A stretch of 64,000 nucleotides of DNA, from the NCBI RefSeq assembly GCF_019710475.1, contig NZ_JAJFAX010000006.1, forward strand, positions 186,001-250,000, written 5' to 3'. The DNA comes from Glycomyces sp. TRM65418. GTDB taxonomy: Bacteria; Actinomycetota; Actinomycetes; Mycobacteriales; Micromonosporaceae. The stretch's first letter is position 1. Each line of letters starts with the position of its first letter. The notes beneath the pieces are model-generated. The model saw only the letters and a program-made list of their open reading frames with translations, did not search any database and was not told the origin of the DNA. Both the position numbers and the translations under genes were made by a program. Shown piece after piece: positions 42,718 to 51,168 of the stretch.

Positions 42718-45516
42718 ATGAGCGCTGAACCTCAGATGCCACCGGGATCGCGCGCAGTGTTGGTCGGGGTGTCGGCCTACGAGTACCCGGAACTTCCGCC
42801 CGTTCGGGCGGCAAGGAACAGCCTTGACGCAATGCTGGAGATCCTGACCAGCCCTGTCGTGGGTCGATGGTCTCGAGAGGACGTTACCGTAATCCGCAAC
42901 CCGGATTCGGTCTCTGAACTATCCGTTGAGCTGACTGAGCTCGCAGAGGCAGCAGCCGGAGTCTTCCTACTTTACTATGTCGGCCACGGGTTGCTGTCGG
43001 AGCGCGGCGACCTCTGCTTGACGCTCACCAGCACCCGACCCAACCGGCCGAAAATCACCGGACTTCCCTGGCAAACGATCACAGACATATTCGGGGCGAG
43101 CCCGGCACAGACGAGAATTGCCGTCCTTGACTGTTGCTTCGCCGGGCAGGCCATCGAAGCGCTCACGTCCGAAGGAACCAGCGGACTTGCCGACATAACG
43201 CACGTTCAGGGGGTGTACACCCTGACTGCGACTACGGCCAACCGCACCGCCCATGTACCTCCTCCTGACCAGCAGGATAATGCCTGCACGTCCTTCACTG
43301 GCGAGCTGCGGGACCTTGTCCGGGCCGGCATCAGCCACGCCCCCATTGACCTGACGTTCGAGGCGATCTATCCAGCGCTACGAGCAAGGTTGCAGGCGAA
43401 AGGTCTGCCACTTCCCAACCAGCGCGGAACTGACACCGCCAGTCGATTTCCGCTGGCGCTTAATCAGGCTGCGCTCGCGGCCTCCGGGCACTTGCACCGC
43501 ACAGAGACGGGCACCCACGACCCCGGTCGCGCAGCAGAGGTAGAGTCAACTGATCCTAGGGTCTCGTCAAGTGAGATCCTCGACTTGGCCATCAAACTTG
43601 CCGAGGAAGCAGGCACTCTCAACGAAATCGCATGCAGCGTAGTCGAAGCAGATCCGACCAGGACCGAAGCGATCGCCCGAATGATCCCCGACGAATCAGA
43701 GCGAGGATCGAAGCCGGTTGCGCTCGCTGCTATGGCCGACAGCCTCGCGAAAATCGACCCCGTCCGGTCCGAACGTCTCGGGGCAAGTGCAGAGCAGCTT
43801 GTTATGTCCTGTGAGGTCGTCTCCAAGAAGATCTCGGGTCTGTCCTGGGTCGCCTGGGCACTCAGCAGCGAACAGCCCATGCGGTCAACGAGAATGATCA
43901 ACGAGCTTGTTCGGATCGCCGACCCTCGACTGATCGACTCGGATGACTGCATCAAGGCGTTGACAGCCGCATCGGCTCTCATGTATGCCAGAGACCCCAG
44001 TCGGTCCCATGCATTCGCCCGGAAGGCCGCTGATCTTGCCGAACGCGATAGGGAAAATCGATACCCGGTACTGAAGGCGATCGCCTCTGCGATGGCACTG
44101 GCCGATCCAAACGGCGCGAAGCGTTGGGCAGCTGGGGTGGGACTTCCGCAGGAACTGGCTGAGCCTACATCCACACAGGTCCAGGTCATTGCGATGACCG
44201 ATCCTCTTCGCGCTGAAGCGGTTGCACAGCACTGCACCCAGGATGCAAACGCTGCTCTTGCGTTGGCTCTGGTTGCCGACATGGTTTCGCGCACGGATGA
44301 GGGGCGTGCACGCGAGGTGCTGGCCAGGGCGGAATTGTTTGCTCAACGCATTGAAGATCCCGCACAGTTCGTTCACACGATGTCGTTCATTGCGAGAATC
44401 CACGCCGAGATCGGCTCCTACGAGGCCGAACGACTCCTCGAGCAGTGTCAGCGAATAGTGAATGAGATCCTCATTGCTTCGGTGCACCAGCAGGCGAAGG
44501 CCGAAGTCGAGCTGGTGAACGCCAGCATTGCGAAGCGCTTGGCGCACATCGATCCCGACGCCGCGATGGAAACCGCGCGGTCGATCGAGAGCAACCGCGC
44601 GCGAGCCGTGGCGCTCGCTGGCATCGCGGGCGAGCTTGCGAAATCAGACCGGCGAACCTCGGGTGCAGGCGCCGCCGCCGTGGAGATCGCCAACGCCGAT
44701 GACCCGAGCGTCATGTTTCAGCGAAGTGTTACCCCAGCGCATGCGGCAGACCATTTTCCTGCAGAAGATGCAGGGCTCGCCCCGAGCGCTTCGGTTCCGA
44801 TATGGGTAGCTGCCGTGCCTCAACCGATCCGAAACGAGCACTTGCTCGCTGGCGCCCTCGGGACCAGCCCTGATGCACGCAATTGGATATCCAACCGCCT
44901 ACGGGCGGCCGATGAGGCACTTCAAAAACAAATCGACGACGCGGCTCTCGGCTCGCGGATACATGGACCCGGGCTGGCGGGCACGTTCCAACGAACCAAC
45001 GTGACCCGCCGAGCCGGTTTTGTTCGGATGCAGCGAGACCACGAAGGCTGGCTGCGAGTAGTCGCGAACGAGCGTGCGGTTCCAGAGGTGAACCTTCTAG
45101 AAATCGGAGAATCTGGCAGCTCCGCGATGTTCGCTAACTACCTCACGCCACGTCGATATCGCGATGACGACCCCCGGGTTTTTCAATGGCGGCGAGCGCT
45201 GGGGATCGTCTACGCGACCGTTCTGCTATCGAGAGAGCTGGTCACCTCCGTAGGCCTCAAGGCGGACATCGATGTGGCCGTGCGAATCAACGGCATGGAA
45301 GGCTTTCTCCCGGAAGTACCTCTGGACGGCCTTCAAGGCATACAGGCCGACTGGAGGGCCGCCGAGCGGAACCCGATCATCGACAACTGCTACGAGGTGC
45401 AGACGACATGGACCTTTGCTGAGCTTGAGGCTGGCTCACTCGAGCCGATGTACCGCCTCTTCGGCTCACTTCTGCGGAGCATGAACCTCGACGACTTCCG
45501 CAAATCGGGCACCTGA
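42718..45516 (+). CDS. caspase-family conflict-system effector
   Basis: 932 residues. The N-terminal peptidase C14 domain (about 10-260) has the catalytic His90 in LLYYVGHGLL and Cys140 in AVLDCCFAGQA. A long middle region (about 290-690) is built of alpha-helical repeats rich in Ala/Glu/Arg, each about 30-40 residues (for example AVALAGIAGELAKSD). The C-terminal about 200 residues (TFQRTNVTRRAGFVRMQRDHEG...EVQTTWTFAELEAGSLEPMYRLF) look like a separate globular module of unknown type, perhaps a sensor. ATG 42718 is where the caspase domain begins; the ribosome binding site is weak. With the divergent EACC1 gene it fits actinobacterial EACC1-caspase conflict loci, thought to trigger cell suicide on infection (inference). 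Confidence 0.85.
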   Translation: MSAEPQMPPGSRAVLVGVSAYEYPELPPVRAARNSLDAMLEILTSPVVGRWSREDVTVIRNPDSVSELSVELTELAEAAAGVFLLYYVGHGLLSERGDLCLTLTSTRPNRPKITGLPWQTITDIFGASPAQTRIAVLDCCFAGQAIEALTSEGTSGLADITHVQGVYTLTATTANRTAHVPPPDQQDNACTSFTGELRDLVRAGISHAPIDLTFEAIYPALRARLQAKGLPLPNQRGTDTASRFPLALNQAALAASGHLHRTETGTHDPGRAAEVESTDPRVSSSEILDLAIKLAEEAGTLNEIACSVVEADPTRTEAIARMIPDESERGSKPVALAAMADSLAKIDPVRSERLGASAEQLVMSCEVVSKKISGLSWVAWALSSEQPMRSTRMINELVRIADPRLIDSDDCIKALTAASALMYARDPSRSHAFARKAADLAERDRENRYPVLKAIASAMALADPNGAKRWAAGVGLPQELAEPTSTQVQVIAMTDPLRAEAVAQHCTQDANAALALALVADMVSRTDEGRAREVLARAELFAQRIEDPAQFVHTMSFIARIHAEIGSYEAERLLEQCQRIVNEILIASVHQQAKAEVELVNASIAKRLAHIDPDAAMETARSIESNRARAVALAGIAGELAKSDRRTSGAGAAAVEIANADDPSVMFQRSVTPAHAADHFPAEDAGLAPSASVPIWVAAVPQPIRNEHLLAGALGTSPDARNWISNRLRAADEALQKQIDDAALGSRIHGPGLAGTFQRTNVTRRAGFVRMQRDHEGWLRVVANERAVPEVNLLEIGESGSSAMFANYLTPRRYRDDDPRVFQWRRALGIVYATVLLSRELVTSVGLKADIDVAVRINGMEGFLPEVPLDGLQGIQADWRAAERNPIIDNCYEVQTTWTFAELEAGSLEPMYRLFGSLLRSMNLDDFRKSGT

Positions 45517-45571
45517 TCGCGGGCTCGTAACAGGGTTTCGGCGATCAATCGAATGGTCCATGAGGCTGGTA

Positions 45572-45607
45572 GGGCAGCCAAAAAGGCAGCCATTGGGAGC
45601 GGAAAAC
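45572..45607 (+). repeat. 36-base motif shared with 60913-60948, putative P-arm
   Basis: GGGCAGCCAAAAAGGCAGCC followed by ATTGGGAGCGGAAAAC; the copy at 60913-60948 differs at two bases. It lies 108 bases inside attR, mirroring the AGAGCCAA cluster inside attL. The rest of 45517-45714 holds no gene and is comparatively A/T-rich. Confidence 0.6.
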
Positions 45608-45714
45608 GAAGACTAGCATTGGTGAATGACGATTAACGAAGACTATCGCGAGGTATGATCTACCTGCGAGGATGGCATCCAAATCAGACGGTTGCGGACA
45701 TAAAATAGGCTTTT

Positions 45715-45772
45715 TTGAGGTGCTAGTGTCCTATTACGGAGGTGGGGGTTCAAGTCCCCCCTCGCGCACAGA
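45715..45772 (+). repeat. attR of the tRNA-Leu island
   Basis: Displaced 3-prime segment of the tRNA-Leu (anticodon loop, variable arm, T-arm, acceptor end) without a 5-prime half, so not a tRNA gene. Two bases differ from attL, both in the variable arm. It ends the 11-kb element. Confidence 0.92.
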
Positions 45773-45776
45773 TTCG

Positions 45777-45800
45777 AAGGCCCCGGTTGCCCGGGGCCTT
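45777..45800 (+). terminator. former tRNA-Leu terminator, displaced by integration
   Basis: AAGGCCCCGG (45777-45786) and CCGGGGCCTT (45791-45800), TTGC loop, followed by TCTTTTT. It directly follows attR, as the present tRNA terminator follows attL. Confidence 0.85.
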
Positions 45801-45875
45801 TCTTTTTGTAGTGATCCCTGCGAATGGCCTTTGTCGGTTGCTAGCGGGTAGCCATTCATGGAGCCAATTTGGCTC

Positions 45876-46333
45876 CTACTGTGGTCCTTTTAGGTCTGGG
45901 TGTTGATTCCTGAAGGCTTCGTCGAGGAGTTCGGCGCCCTTGGTGATGACGGGGCGGAGCTGGTGGCGGTAGACCTTCCAGGTGGTGGCGATGTCCTTGT
46001 GTCCGAGAAGGTCGGCGATGAGCTCGATCCGGGCCCCGTTGTCGGACATGATCGAGGTGAGGTGTGGCGCAGCTCCCGGGCGTCCAGGAACCGCGCAGGC
46101 CGGCCTTGGCGGCGATCGCCTGGACCTTGTCGTGGACGGACTCGGCAACCTGGACCGTGTCGGAGCGGGTGCCGAACACGTAGACGATCCCCTCCGACTT
46201 CCAGCCGTGCTTGGCGCGCCACTTCTGTTGCTGTTCCTGGTGTTCGGTGAGGATCTCGACCGCGAGCTCGGGGAGAGTGACGGTGCGCCGGCTCTTGGGG
46301 GTCTTGGTGTCGCCGTCCTCGCGAACCGAGTGT
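45876..46333 (-). pseudogene. truncated, frameshifted second integrase
   Basis: C-terminal about 150 residues of a tyrosine integrase closely related to the one at 35212: [44 protein letters not shown], then a frameshift near 46060 inside the ELRHT segment, continuing as [48 protein letters not shown]. The 5-prime two thirds are missing beyond about 46333. Position and direction relative to attR mirror the first integrase and attL, so it is the relic of a second element in tandem. Confidence 0.85.
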
Positions 46334-46677
46334 CACACCACGGCGGCCGCCAACTGGACCGCGCGCCGGTTCCTTTCCACCTGCTGCCTGAGGTTGTCAG
46401 GGAAATCGGGGGAGAAGCCGAAATCCACCTGGACACTGGTATTGCTTCCGGCGCCGACATCGTGGCTGCGGTTGCGCTGGGTGCACGGTTCACCATGATC
46501 GGAAGGGCATACCTCTACGGGCTCATGGCCGGCGGTCGAGACGGGGTCGATCGGGCAGTCGCCATTCTGCATGGCGAGGTGGAGCGCACCATGCGCCTGC
46601 TCGGTGTCGCGTGCCTCGAGGACCTTAAGCCCGGTCACGTCCTACAACTGCATCGACTCACCCCGCGGCAGGGGTGA
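46330..46677 (+). pseudogene. 3-prime fragment of an FMN-dependent alpha-hydroxy-acid oxidase
   Basis: About 115 C-terminal residues of the lactate/glycolate oxidase family: [44 protein letters not shown] (family SNHGGRQLD with the substrate/FMN Arg, and DTGI for the phosphate) and [19 protein letters not shown]. It begins abruptly at about 46330, where the integrase relic on the other strand also begins, so a deletion or recombination junction joins two headless genes. Confidence 0.85.
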
Positions 46678-46719
46678 CACCGTTTTTCTAACGAGGCGGT
46701 GCTCGCTGGCGCCTACACT

Positions 46720-47598
46720 GAGCCTTTCTCAACCTGATTGGCGCTCTTGGTTGTTCAGTGCGGCGATGGCGCGGGCGATCGGTGTGGCCCGGTTGGGATC
46801 GCAGCGGAGTTTCCGCAGGACACGCCACTTCTTCAACTCGGCGAAGGCCCGCTCGCCAGGGCCTCGGAGCCGGGCGTGGAGCTGGTTGTGCTCCTTCTGA
46901 TAATCAGGTTTGTCCTTGCCTTTGTAGGGCGTGACCACCAGGTCGTGGTCCAGGCCCTGGTAGCCCTTACCGGCCAGGGCGAACAGCGCATGATCGGCGA
47001 GCAGGCGTGGCAGCTGCCAGATCCGGGCCGCCTTGGTGTCGTGGACCGAACCGCGGATCGCCCCCGAGACCCACAGCAGGTTCCCTCGCCAGTCGGTGAT
47101 GGCCTGGAGGTTCATGCCATGGCAGCGGTGCTTGCCCTGGTAGTGGGGCCGGTCGGCGGCGAGCCGGTCGGTAGGGATGAGGGTGCCGTCGAGGATGACA
47201 TAGCCACGGCCCGAGCGCTTCGCCGCTCGCAAGCCCTCGCGGAGTTTCGGGGCGCAGGTGGCGAGGAGGTTGATGGTCTCGTGGATGCGGCGGGCAGCGG
47301 TGGTGCGGGAGATGCCGAAGCCGGGCGCGAGTTGCTCGTAGGTGTGGCCTTGGTGCAGGTAGGCGAGGGTGAGCAGGGCCTGGCCGGCGGGGTCGAGCGT
47401 TCGCCATCGGGAGCCGATGGCGGCTCGGTGGGCGCGGATGAGGCGCGCGGTGAAGGTCAGGGTGCGGCTCGACAGCGGCAGGGCCGCCTGGTACAACAGC
47501 ATGGAAGCTCCTGGGAGACAACGTGTCTGGCGACTGTTGTTGTACCAGGAGCTTCTTCATTGCCGCGCAACGGAACTCACCCAGGTTGAGAATGGTTC
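46720..47598 (-). mobile_element. IS5-family insertion sequence, 879 bp, intact
   Basis: Inverted repeats GAGCCTTTCTCAACCTG (46720-46736) and GAACCATTCTCAACCTG (47582-47598, minus strand), with the 3-bp duplication ACT on both sides. Same type as the decayed copy at 38695-39610; its transposase is intact. Confidence 0.9.
46729..47502 (-). CDS. IS5-family (DDE_Tnp_4-type) transposase
   Basis: 257 residues, uninterrupted. N-terminal HTH region (RSRWRTLD-like GSRWRTLDPAGQALLTLAYLHQGHTYEQLAPGFGISRTTAARRIHETINLL), then DDE-fold motifs VILDGTLIPTDR (first Asp), HGMNLQAITDWRGNLLWVSGAIRGSVHD and LAGKGYQGLDHDLVVTPYKGKDK, with the final Glu in LRGPGERAFAELKKWRVLR. The reading frame ends inside the left terminal repeat. 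Probably functional. Confidence 0.92.
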   Translation of the reverse strand: MLLYQAALPLSSRTLTFTARLIRAHRAAIGSRWRTLDPAGQALLTLAYLHQGHTYEQLAPGFGISRTTAARRIHETINLLATCAPKLREGLRAAKRSGRGYVILDGTLIPTDRLAADRPHYQGKHRCHGMNLQAITDWRGNLLWVSGAIRGSVHDTKAARIWQLPRLLADHALFALAGKGYQGLDHDLVVTPYKGKDKPDYQKEHNQLHARLRGPGERAFAELKKWRVLRKLRCDPNRATPIARAIAALNNQERQSG

Positions 47599-47872
47599 AC
47601 TGAATGCGGCGACGTGCTCGCCGCACTTGTTCGTGAGAGACGTGCACTCGATGGCGCGCGGAAGTGCTAGCACGTAGTGATCGGAGGCGGTTTGGCGGGC
47701 CGCAGAGTGCATTTGACGACCGCGCGAATGATCCGGCAAGGGAGCGCAGGAACTCCACGACCGACGCCAGTGGGCGTGGGCTCGGGGACCTCGGGCTCAG
47801 GCTTACTGGTTACGCTGAACGAACCCAGACTCTTACATGCCGGGGGTTTGTGGCGAGAGGAAGCAGATCGAG

Positions 47873-48772
47873 ATGCCAGATTACGGAGCGGACTACCTTC
47901 GTCGACTGGACGCGGCGGTCATGGAATTCCAGACCGCCTTCGACGCCTGGATGACTACGCAAGTCGAACTTGGTTTCGGGGCGCCGTACGGCCACTTCCC
48001 GACGGTGCGAATGAGGGACAGCCTGGATCGTGCCGAGGAGCGTCGACTCGCACTCGATGTGGCTGAGAAGGCGGGGAGCGCCGCGAGAGCGGTGCAGGTG
48101 ACGGGGACCTACATGCAGGTAGAGGGCCTGGGGCCACTTGATCCGATTGCGAACTGGTCACTGATGTCTTCGGTGAAGGCAGTGTTCGAGCCGAAAGACA
48201 TCCGCAATGCCGCTGCCACTACGCGGGGTCGGCTACACGGAATGATCATTGAGGCAGAAGCTGCGGAGGAATCCGACCTTCCGGCGTTCGCGCCCTCGTT
48301 GTTCCACGCGGTGATCTGGGGTGCTGCTGCGCCGTACTGGACGACCCACAAGTACCGGGTTGCGGTGCGTGAAGCGGCCGAAGCGCTGACCGAACACTGG
48401 CGGAAGGAACTCGGGCGCATGGACGTCAGTGGCACGACCTTCTGGGAGCAGACGCTCTCGGCTCCGAAGTCGCAACGTCCCAAGGACGCGTCGGACTGGC
48501 CGCGGCTGGTCTGGCCCGGAGAGCCGAACGACAAAACCGTCAAGAGCATTCGCAATGGACTTCCGCCGCTCGCCGCATCGCTGAAAGGACTTGCGGAAGG
48601 GCTGAATTCAACCGTGCGGAACCCGACCTCGCACTCCAGTGAAGAACTCAGCGAACAGGAAGCGATGGAACGGCTCGCGGCCTACAGCTTCCTCGCCCGC
48701 CTCCTCGACCAGTGCGACATTCAGCGGCCTGCACGATCTGACACAGAATCGGTCGATGAACCGCGCCCGTAG
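47873..48772 (+). CDS. HEPN-superfamily (TIGR02391/Ymh-like) protein
   Basis: 299 residues. The C-terminal domain (LFHAVIWGAAAPYWTTHKYRVAVREAAEALTEHW ... EAMERLAAYSFLARLLDQCDI) matches the TIGR02391/Ymh pattern. It contains R249-N-P-T-S-H254, the RxxxxH motif of HEPN ribonucleases. Such domains serve as RNase effectors in abortive infection and CRISPR-linked systems; activity here is inferred. ATG 47873 follows GAGGAAGC; an upstream in-frame ATG (47837) lacks a ribosome binding site. It stands alone between an IS and decayed genes, so any partner may be lost. Confidence 0.75.
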   Translation: MPDYGADYLRRLDAAVMEFQTAFDAWMTTQVELGFGAPYGHFPTVRMRDSLDRAEERRLALDVAEKAGSAARAVQVTGTYMQVEGLGPLDPIANWSLMSSVKAVFEPKDIRNAAATTRGRLHGMIIEAEAAEESDLPAFAPSLFHAVIWGAAAPYWTTHKYRVAVREAAEALTEHWRKELGRMDVSGTTFWEQTLSAPKSQRPKDASDWPRLVWPGEPNDKTVKSIRNGLPPLAASLKGLAEGLNSTVRNPTSHSSEELSEQEAMERLAAYSFLARLLDQCDIQRPARSDTESVDEPRP

Positions 48773-48920
48773 GGTCGTAGGTCTGCGGTGGCACGTCGGC
48801 CGTCACACCAGCCGGGGGTAACAGGCGCGTCGGCAATGTCGAGGCGAAGTTCGATCGCGATGGTAGGCCCTCGTCGAAACGGAGGCGCTGGCTTCCACCG
48901 GCGATGCCTGGCGCGAGGTG

Positions 48921-49342
48921 TCAGGGTGCTCCCGAGGGGCCCTTCAGCCCGAATATTCCTGTTTGGCGTGAGATGACGCGGTGGACCTCCGATACCAAGC
49001 GCACGACGGGCGTAGTGGGCTGATCGTCGGCGTATTCGCGTTCACTCTTGCGCAGGAGGGCCGACCACAGTAGCCGCGCAAGCTCGGTCTTGGACTCTGA
49101 CATGCGCATCTTGGAGAAGACGAACTTGATGTCGACGTGCTTTGCACGTGCGTCGCGTAGCGTCGCGGCAAGGTCTTGCTCCCAGGTGGGTTCGCCCAGC
49201 CGAGGGTTCCCCTGTCTCTGTGCGATCTGCGTGAGTGCGGGCATGAGCTCTTCGTCAGTGAAGTTGGCTAGCTCGTAGGTGTCTTCGCCCCAGACGAAGA
49301 TGTGCACCAACTCGTCGAGGGAAGCATCGGTGATAGCGAACT
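48921..49342 (-). pseudogene. 5-prime-truncated gene of unknown function
   Basis: About 138 coherent C-terminal residues on the minus strand (FAITDASLDELVHIFVWGED, ARAKHVDIKFVFSKMRMSES, LVSEVHRVISRQTGIFGL). Upstream of about 49342 the frame continues only as shadow of a different gene on the plus strand, so the N-terminus appears lost at a junction near 49343. Family not recognised. Confidence 0.5.
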
Positions 49343-49345
49343 CGG

Positions 49346-50011
49346 CTGGCCGCGCTCGCCGGGCGCCACACCGAAGCGCTTGTCTGGAAGGAGGCGATAC
49401 ACAGGGAACTCCTGGAGGCAAGCAACCCGGTTGCCATCCCCGCATTCAAACTATGGGCGGCGTCGCTCTCGGAAAACATGATGCAACCCCAGGACGATAT
49501 CGCTGCCTACGTCATCAGCGTGCTCGGTCTCGTCAGCCACATGCACCCACTGCCGCCTTTGGCCAATCTCAGCGGACCGACAGGAGAAGCGTGGGCATGC
49601 TAAGGCCAGATCCTCTGGCACATGCACTATCCCAGCCTCACCAGCGAGGAGGTAGCCGATCGATGTCGACCACAGTGGCAGCGGCTACTACATGAACTGA
49701 ACGACCACGCCGCCGAGCCACTCTTCTAAATCAGCGATACCTACCAGACCCCGGTCAGAAACGCCCTCCACAGCATCCTGGACCGATTCCCTGAGGAGAC
49801 CCGCGCCATCCTCGAGTCCGGCATCGCCCGACCCGAGCGACAGTTGCAATTGACGCGGTGGCCAAATCAACTTGCCCACATGCGCCGTTACATCCAGCTT
49901 CTCACCAGGGTTGGCAATCATGCCTCCCAGCGACTGCTCGCCTCCATGGCGGACGATCCCGACCTCGGTCACGACGCAGCGACCGCCGCACGCCACCTCA
50001 GCGAGCGCTGA
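49346..50011 (+). pseudogene. helical-repeat gene with two in-frame stops
   Basis: A single frame gives coherent sequence (HTEALVWKEAIHRELLEASN, DDIAAYVISVLGLVSHMHPL, EEVADRCRPQWQRLLHELND, ILDRFPEETRAILESGIARP, RRYIQLLTRVGNHASQRLLA) but contains TAA near 49600 and TAA near 49727 before its TGA at 50009. It lacks a start: it begins at the junction near 49343. It may be part of a HEAT-like or ATPase protein; the family is not recognised. Confidence 0.5.
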
Positions 50012-50163
50012 GGAATCAATGCCACTGACGACAGTAGCCGTCGATATGGTCTACGGCACCGATGCCTCCGGCAACTGCACCTGGGCCGCCGAATTGGGTC
50101 GGAGGTCTACGGTGTCATCCTCCCGCCTGCGGTTGCCGCCGCGGGGGCGTTAGTGCGGCACAC

Positions 50164-50403
50164 TCAGCTTCCGGCCTTGCCGCGCTGGAGCCACCGCCAT
50201 CCGGCCGCTGCGGCAGCGAGAGCGACGCCCGAGCGCCAGCCGACCACGAGAGTCACCGAGCCGCTGATGAGTCCAGCGGTAATGAGGGCGGGCAGGACGC
50301 AGCAGGCGACATTTCTACGGGAACAACGGGCGGCCGCGTAACAGCAAAAGCGAGATCGTGATGCCGGATCTGCTGGGCCGGTGCACGGACGCAAAACTGT
50401 CAC
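50164..50403 (-). CDS. possible small membrane protein fragment
   Basis: The convincing part is the C-terminal 50 residues (VACCVLPALITAGLISGSVT, then WRSGVALAAAAAGWRWLQRGK), two membrane helices starting at a Cys-Cys pair. The upstream 30 codons are not protein-like, so the true start may be missing. It may be a fragment. Function unknown. Confidence 0.3.
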   Translation of the reverse strand: MTVLRPCTGPADPASRSRFCCYAAARCSRRNVACCVLPALITAGLISGSVTLVVGWRSGVALAAAAAGWRWLQRGKAGS

Positions 50404-50474
50404 CCGTCCGGATCAAAGAAGCGCCCAACGTGCAAGTTCGGCTCGCAATCCGCCGTGCCCGCTACAGTGATTTC

Positions 50475-50762
50475 ATGACCGACATCGAATCGAAGATTCT
50501 CGAGGAACTTAAGAACATTTCATTTTTGATGGGGGATCTCAACTTTATTCGTAATGGCGAATACGACCCGCCGTTGGGGTCCGGTTCGACGGGCCGCGCG
50601 GTGGGATCCCAGGCCACGCCGAACGACCTCGCGGTGCACCTCGCGAGCATCGCGGGCTCACTGGAGCAGATCGCGGAGGACACCGCCGCGATTCGGGAGG
50701 CCGTGGTCGGCGAGGCGGACGGCACGCGACCTTGGTATCGGTCCGAGCACCACCCTCGATGA
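50475..50762 (+). CDS. small protein of unknown function (leaderless)
   Basis: 95 residues. The N-terminus MTDIESKILEELKNISFLMGDLN is an amphipathic helix, followed by a Gly/Ser-rich middle and a second helix VHLASIAGSLEQIAEDTAAIREAVV, suggesting a coiled-coil oligomer. TACAGT (50463-50468) ends 6 bases before the ATG, a well-formed leaderless promoter. First of three short ORFs in close succession. Confidence 0.55.
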   Translation: MTDIESKILEELKNISFLMGDLNFIRNGEYDPPLGSGSTGRAVGSQATPNDLAVHLASIAGSLEQIAEDTAAIREAVVGEADGTRPWYRSEHHPR

Positions 50763-50763
50763 G

Positions 50764-50898
50764 GTGGATGCGATCGAGGATGGGCTCAAGGAAGTTCTCG
50801 GTGAAGCGTGGCCTGAGGCGGGAAGGGTCCTGGTTTGGCGTGGGCTACGGGAACGTCTCGAACAGATTTGGGCGCGTTCGACGGGAACCGCGCAATGA
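50764..50898 (+). CDS. short ORF, second of a coupled trio
   Basis: 44 codons from GTG 50764, one base after the preceding stop: DAIEDGLKEVLGEAWPEAGR then WRGLRERLEQIWARSTGTA. The frame also reads as protein upstream of the GTG (LGIGPSTTLDE), so it could instead be the frameshifted end of the previous gene. Its TGA overlaps the next ATG. Confidence 0.4.
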   Translation: MDAIEDGLKEVLGEAWPEAGRVLVWRGLRERLEQIWARSTGTAQ

Positions 50899-51095
50899 TC
50901 GGAACCGATCCCATCTTTGGCCCTTGGAACGTCGGTGCCGCCTTGGTACTGGCACTCGCTCGCGTCTGCATCGTCGTTATCGCATTGCGCGGAACCACTC
51001 CCCCGGACCGACCCGCCATCCTGCGTGCGTTGCCTGGGCGGATCTCCATCGGCCGCGGCGGATCGGGATCGCAGATGCAAGAGGAGTCTGAGTGA
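50895..51095 (+). CDS. short membrane protein, third of a coupled trio
   Basis: 66 residues, one hydrophobic helix (NVGAALVLALARVCIVVIAL, about 12-31) and a Gly/Ser-rich C-terminus. The ATG overlaps the preceding stop (ATGA), a sign of translational coupling. Function unknown. Confidence 0.45.
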   Translation: MIGTDPIFGPWNVGAALVLALARVCIVVIALRGTTPPDRPAILRALPGRISIGRGGSGSQMQEESE

Positions 51096-51168
51096 CGCGT
51101 GCGGCTAAAGACCCGTGAGTAAAATGCGGCTTAAAGCCGTGGCCACGTTCGCGGTTGAGTTGGCCTAG

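Noticed and set aside
45715-45772. Second tRNA-Leu gene
   Set aside because: Only the 3-prime half (anticodon loop onward) is present; there is no acceptor 5-prime strand or D-arm, so it is the attR site.
46720-47598. Plus-strand ORF 46738-47589 (283 codons)
   Set aside because: It is antisense to the intact transposase and rich in Gly/Val/Arg repeats; no family features.
49279-49695. 138-codon plus-strand ORF
   Set aside because: It is a shadow of the pseudogene frame 49346-50011, which gives much more protein-like sequence despite two stops.
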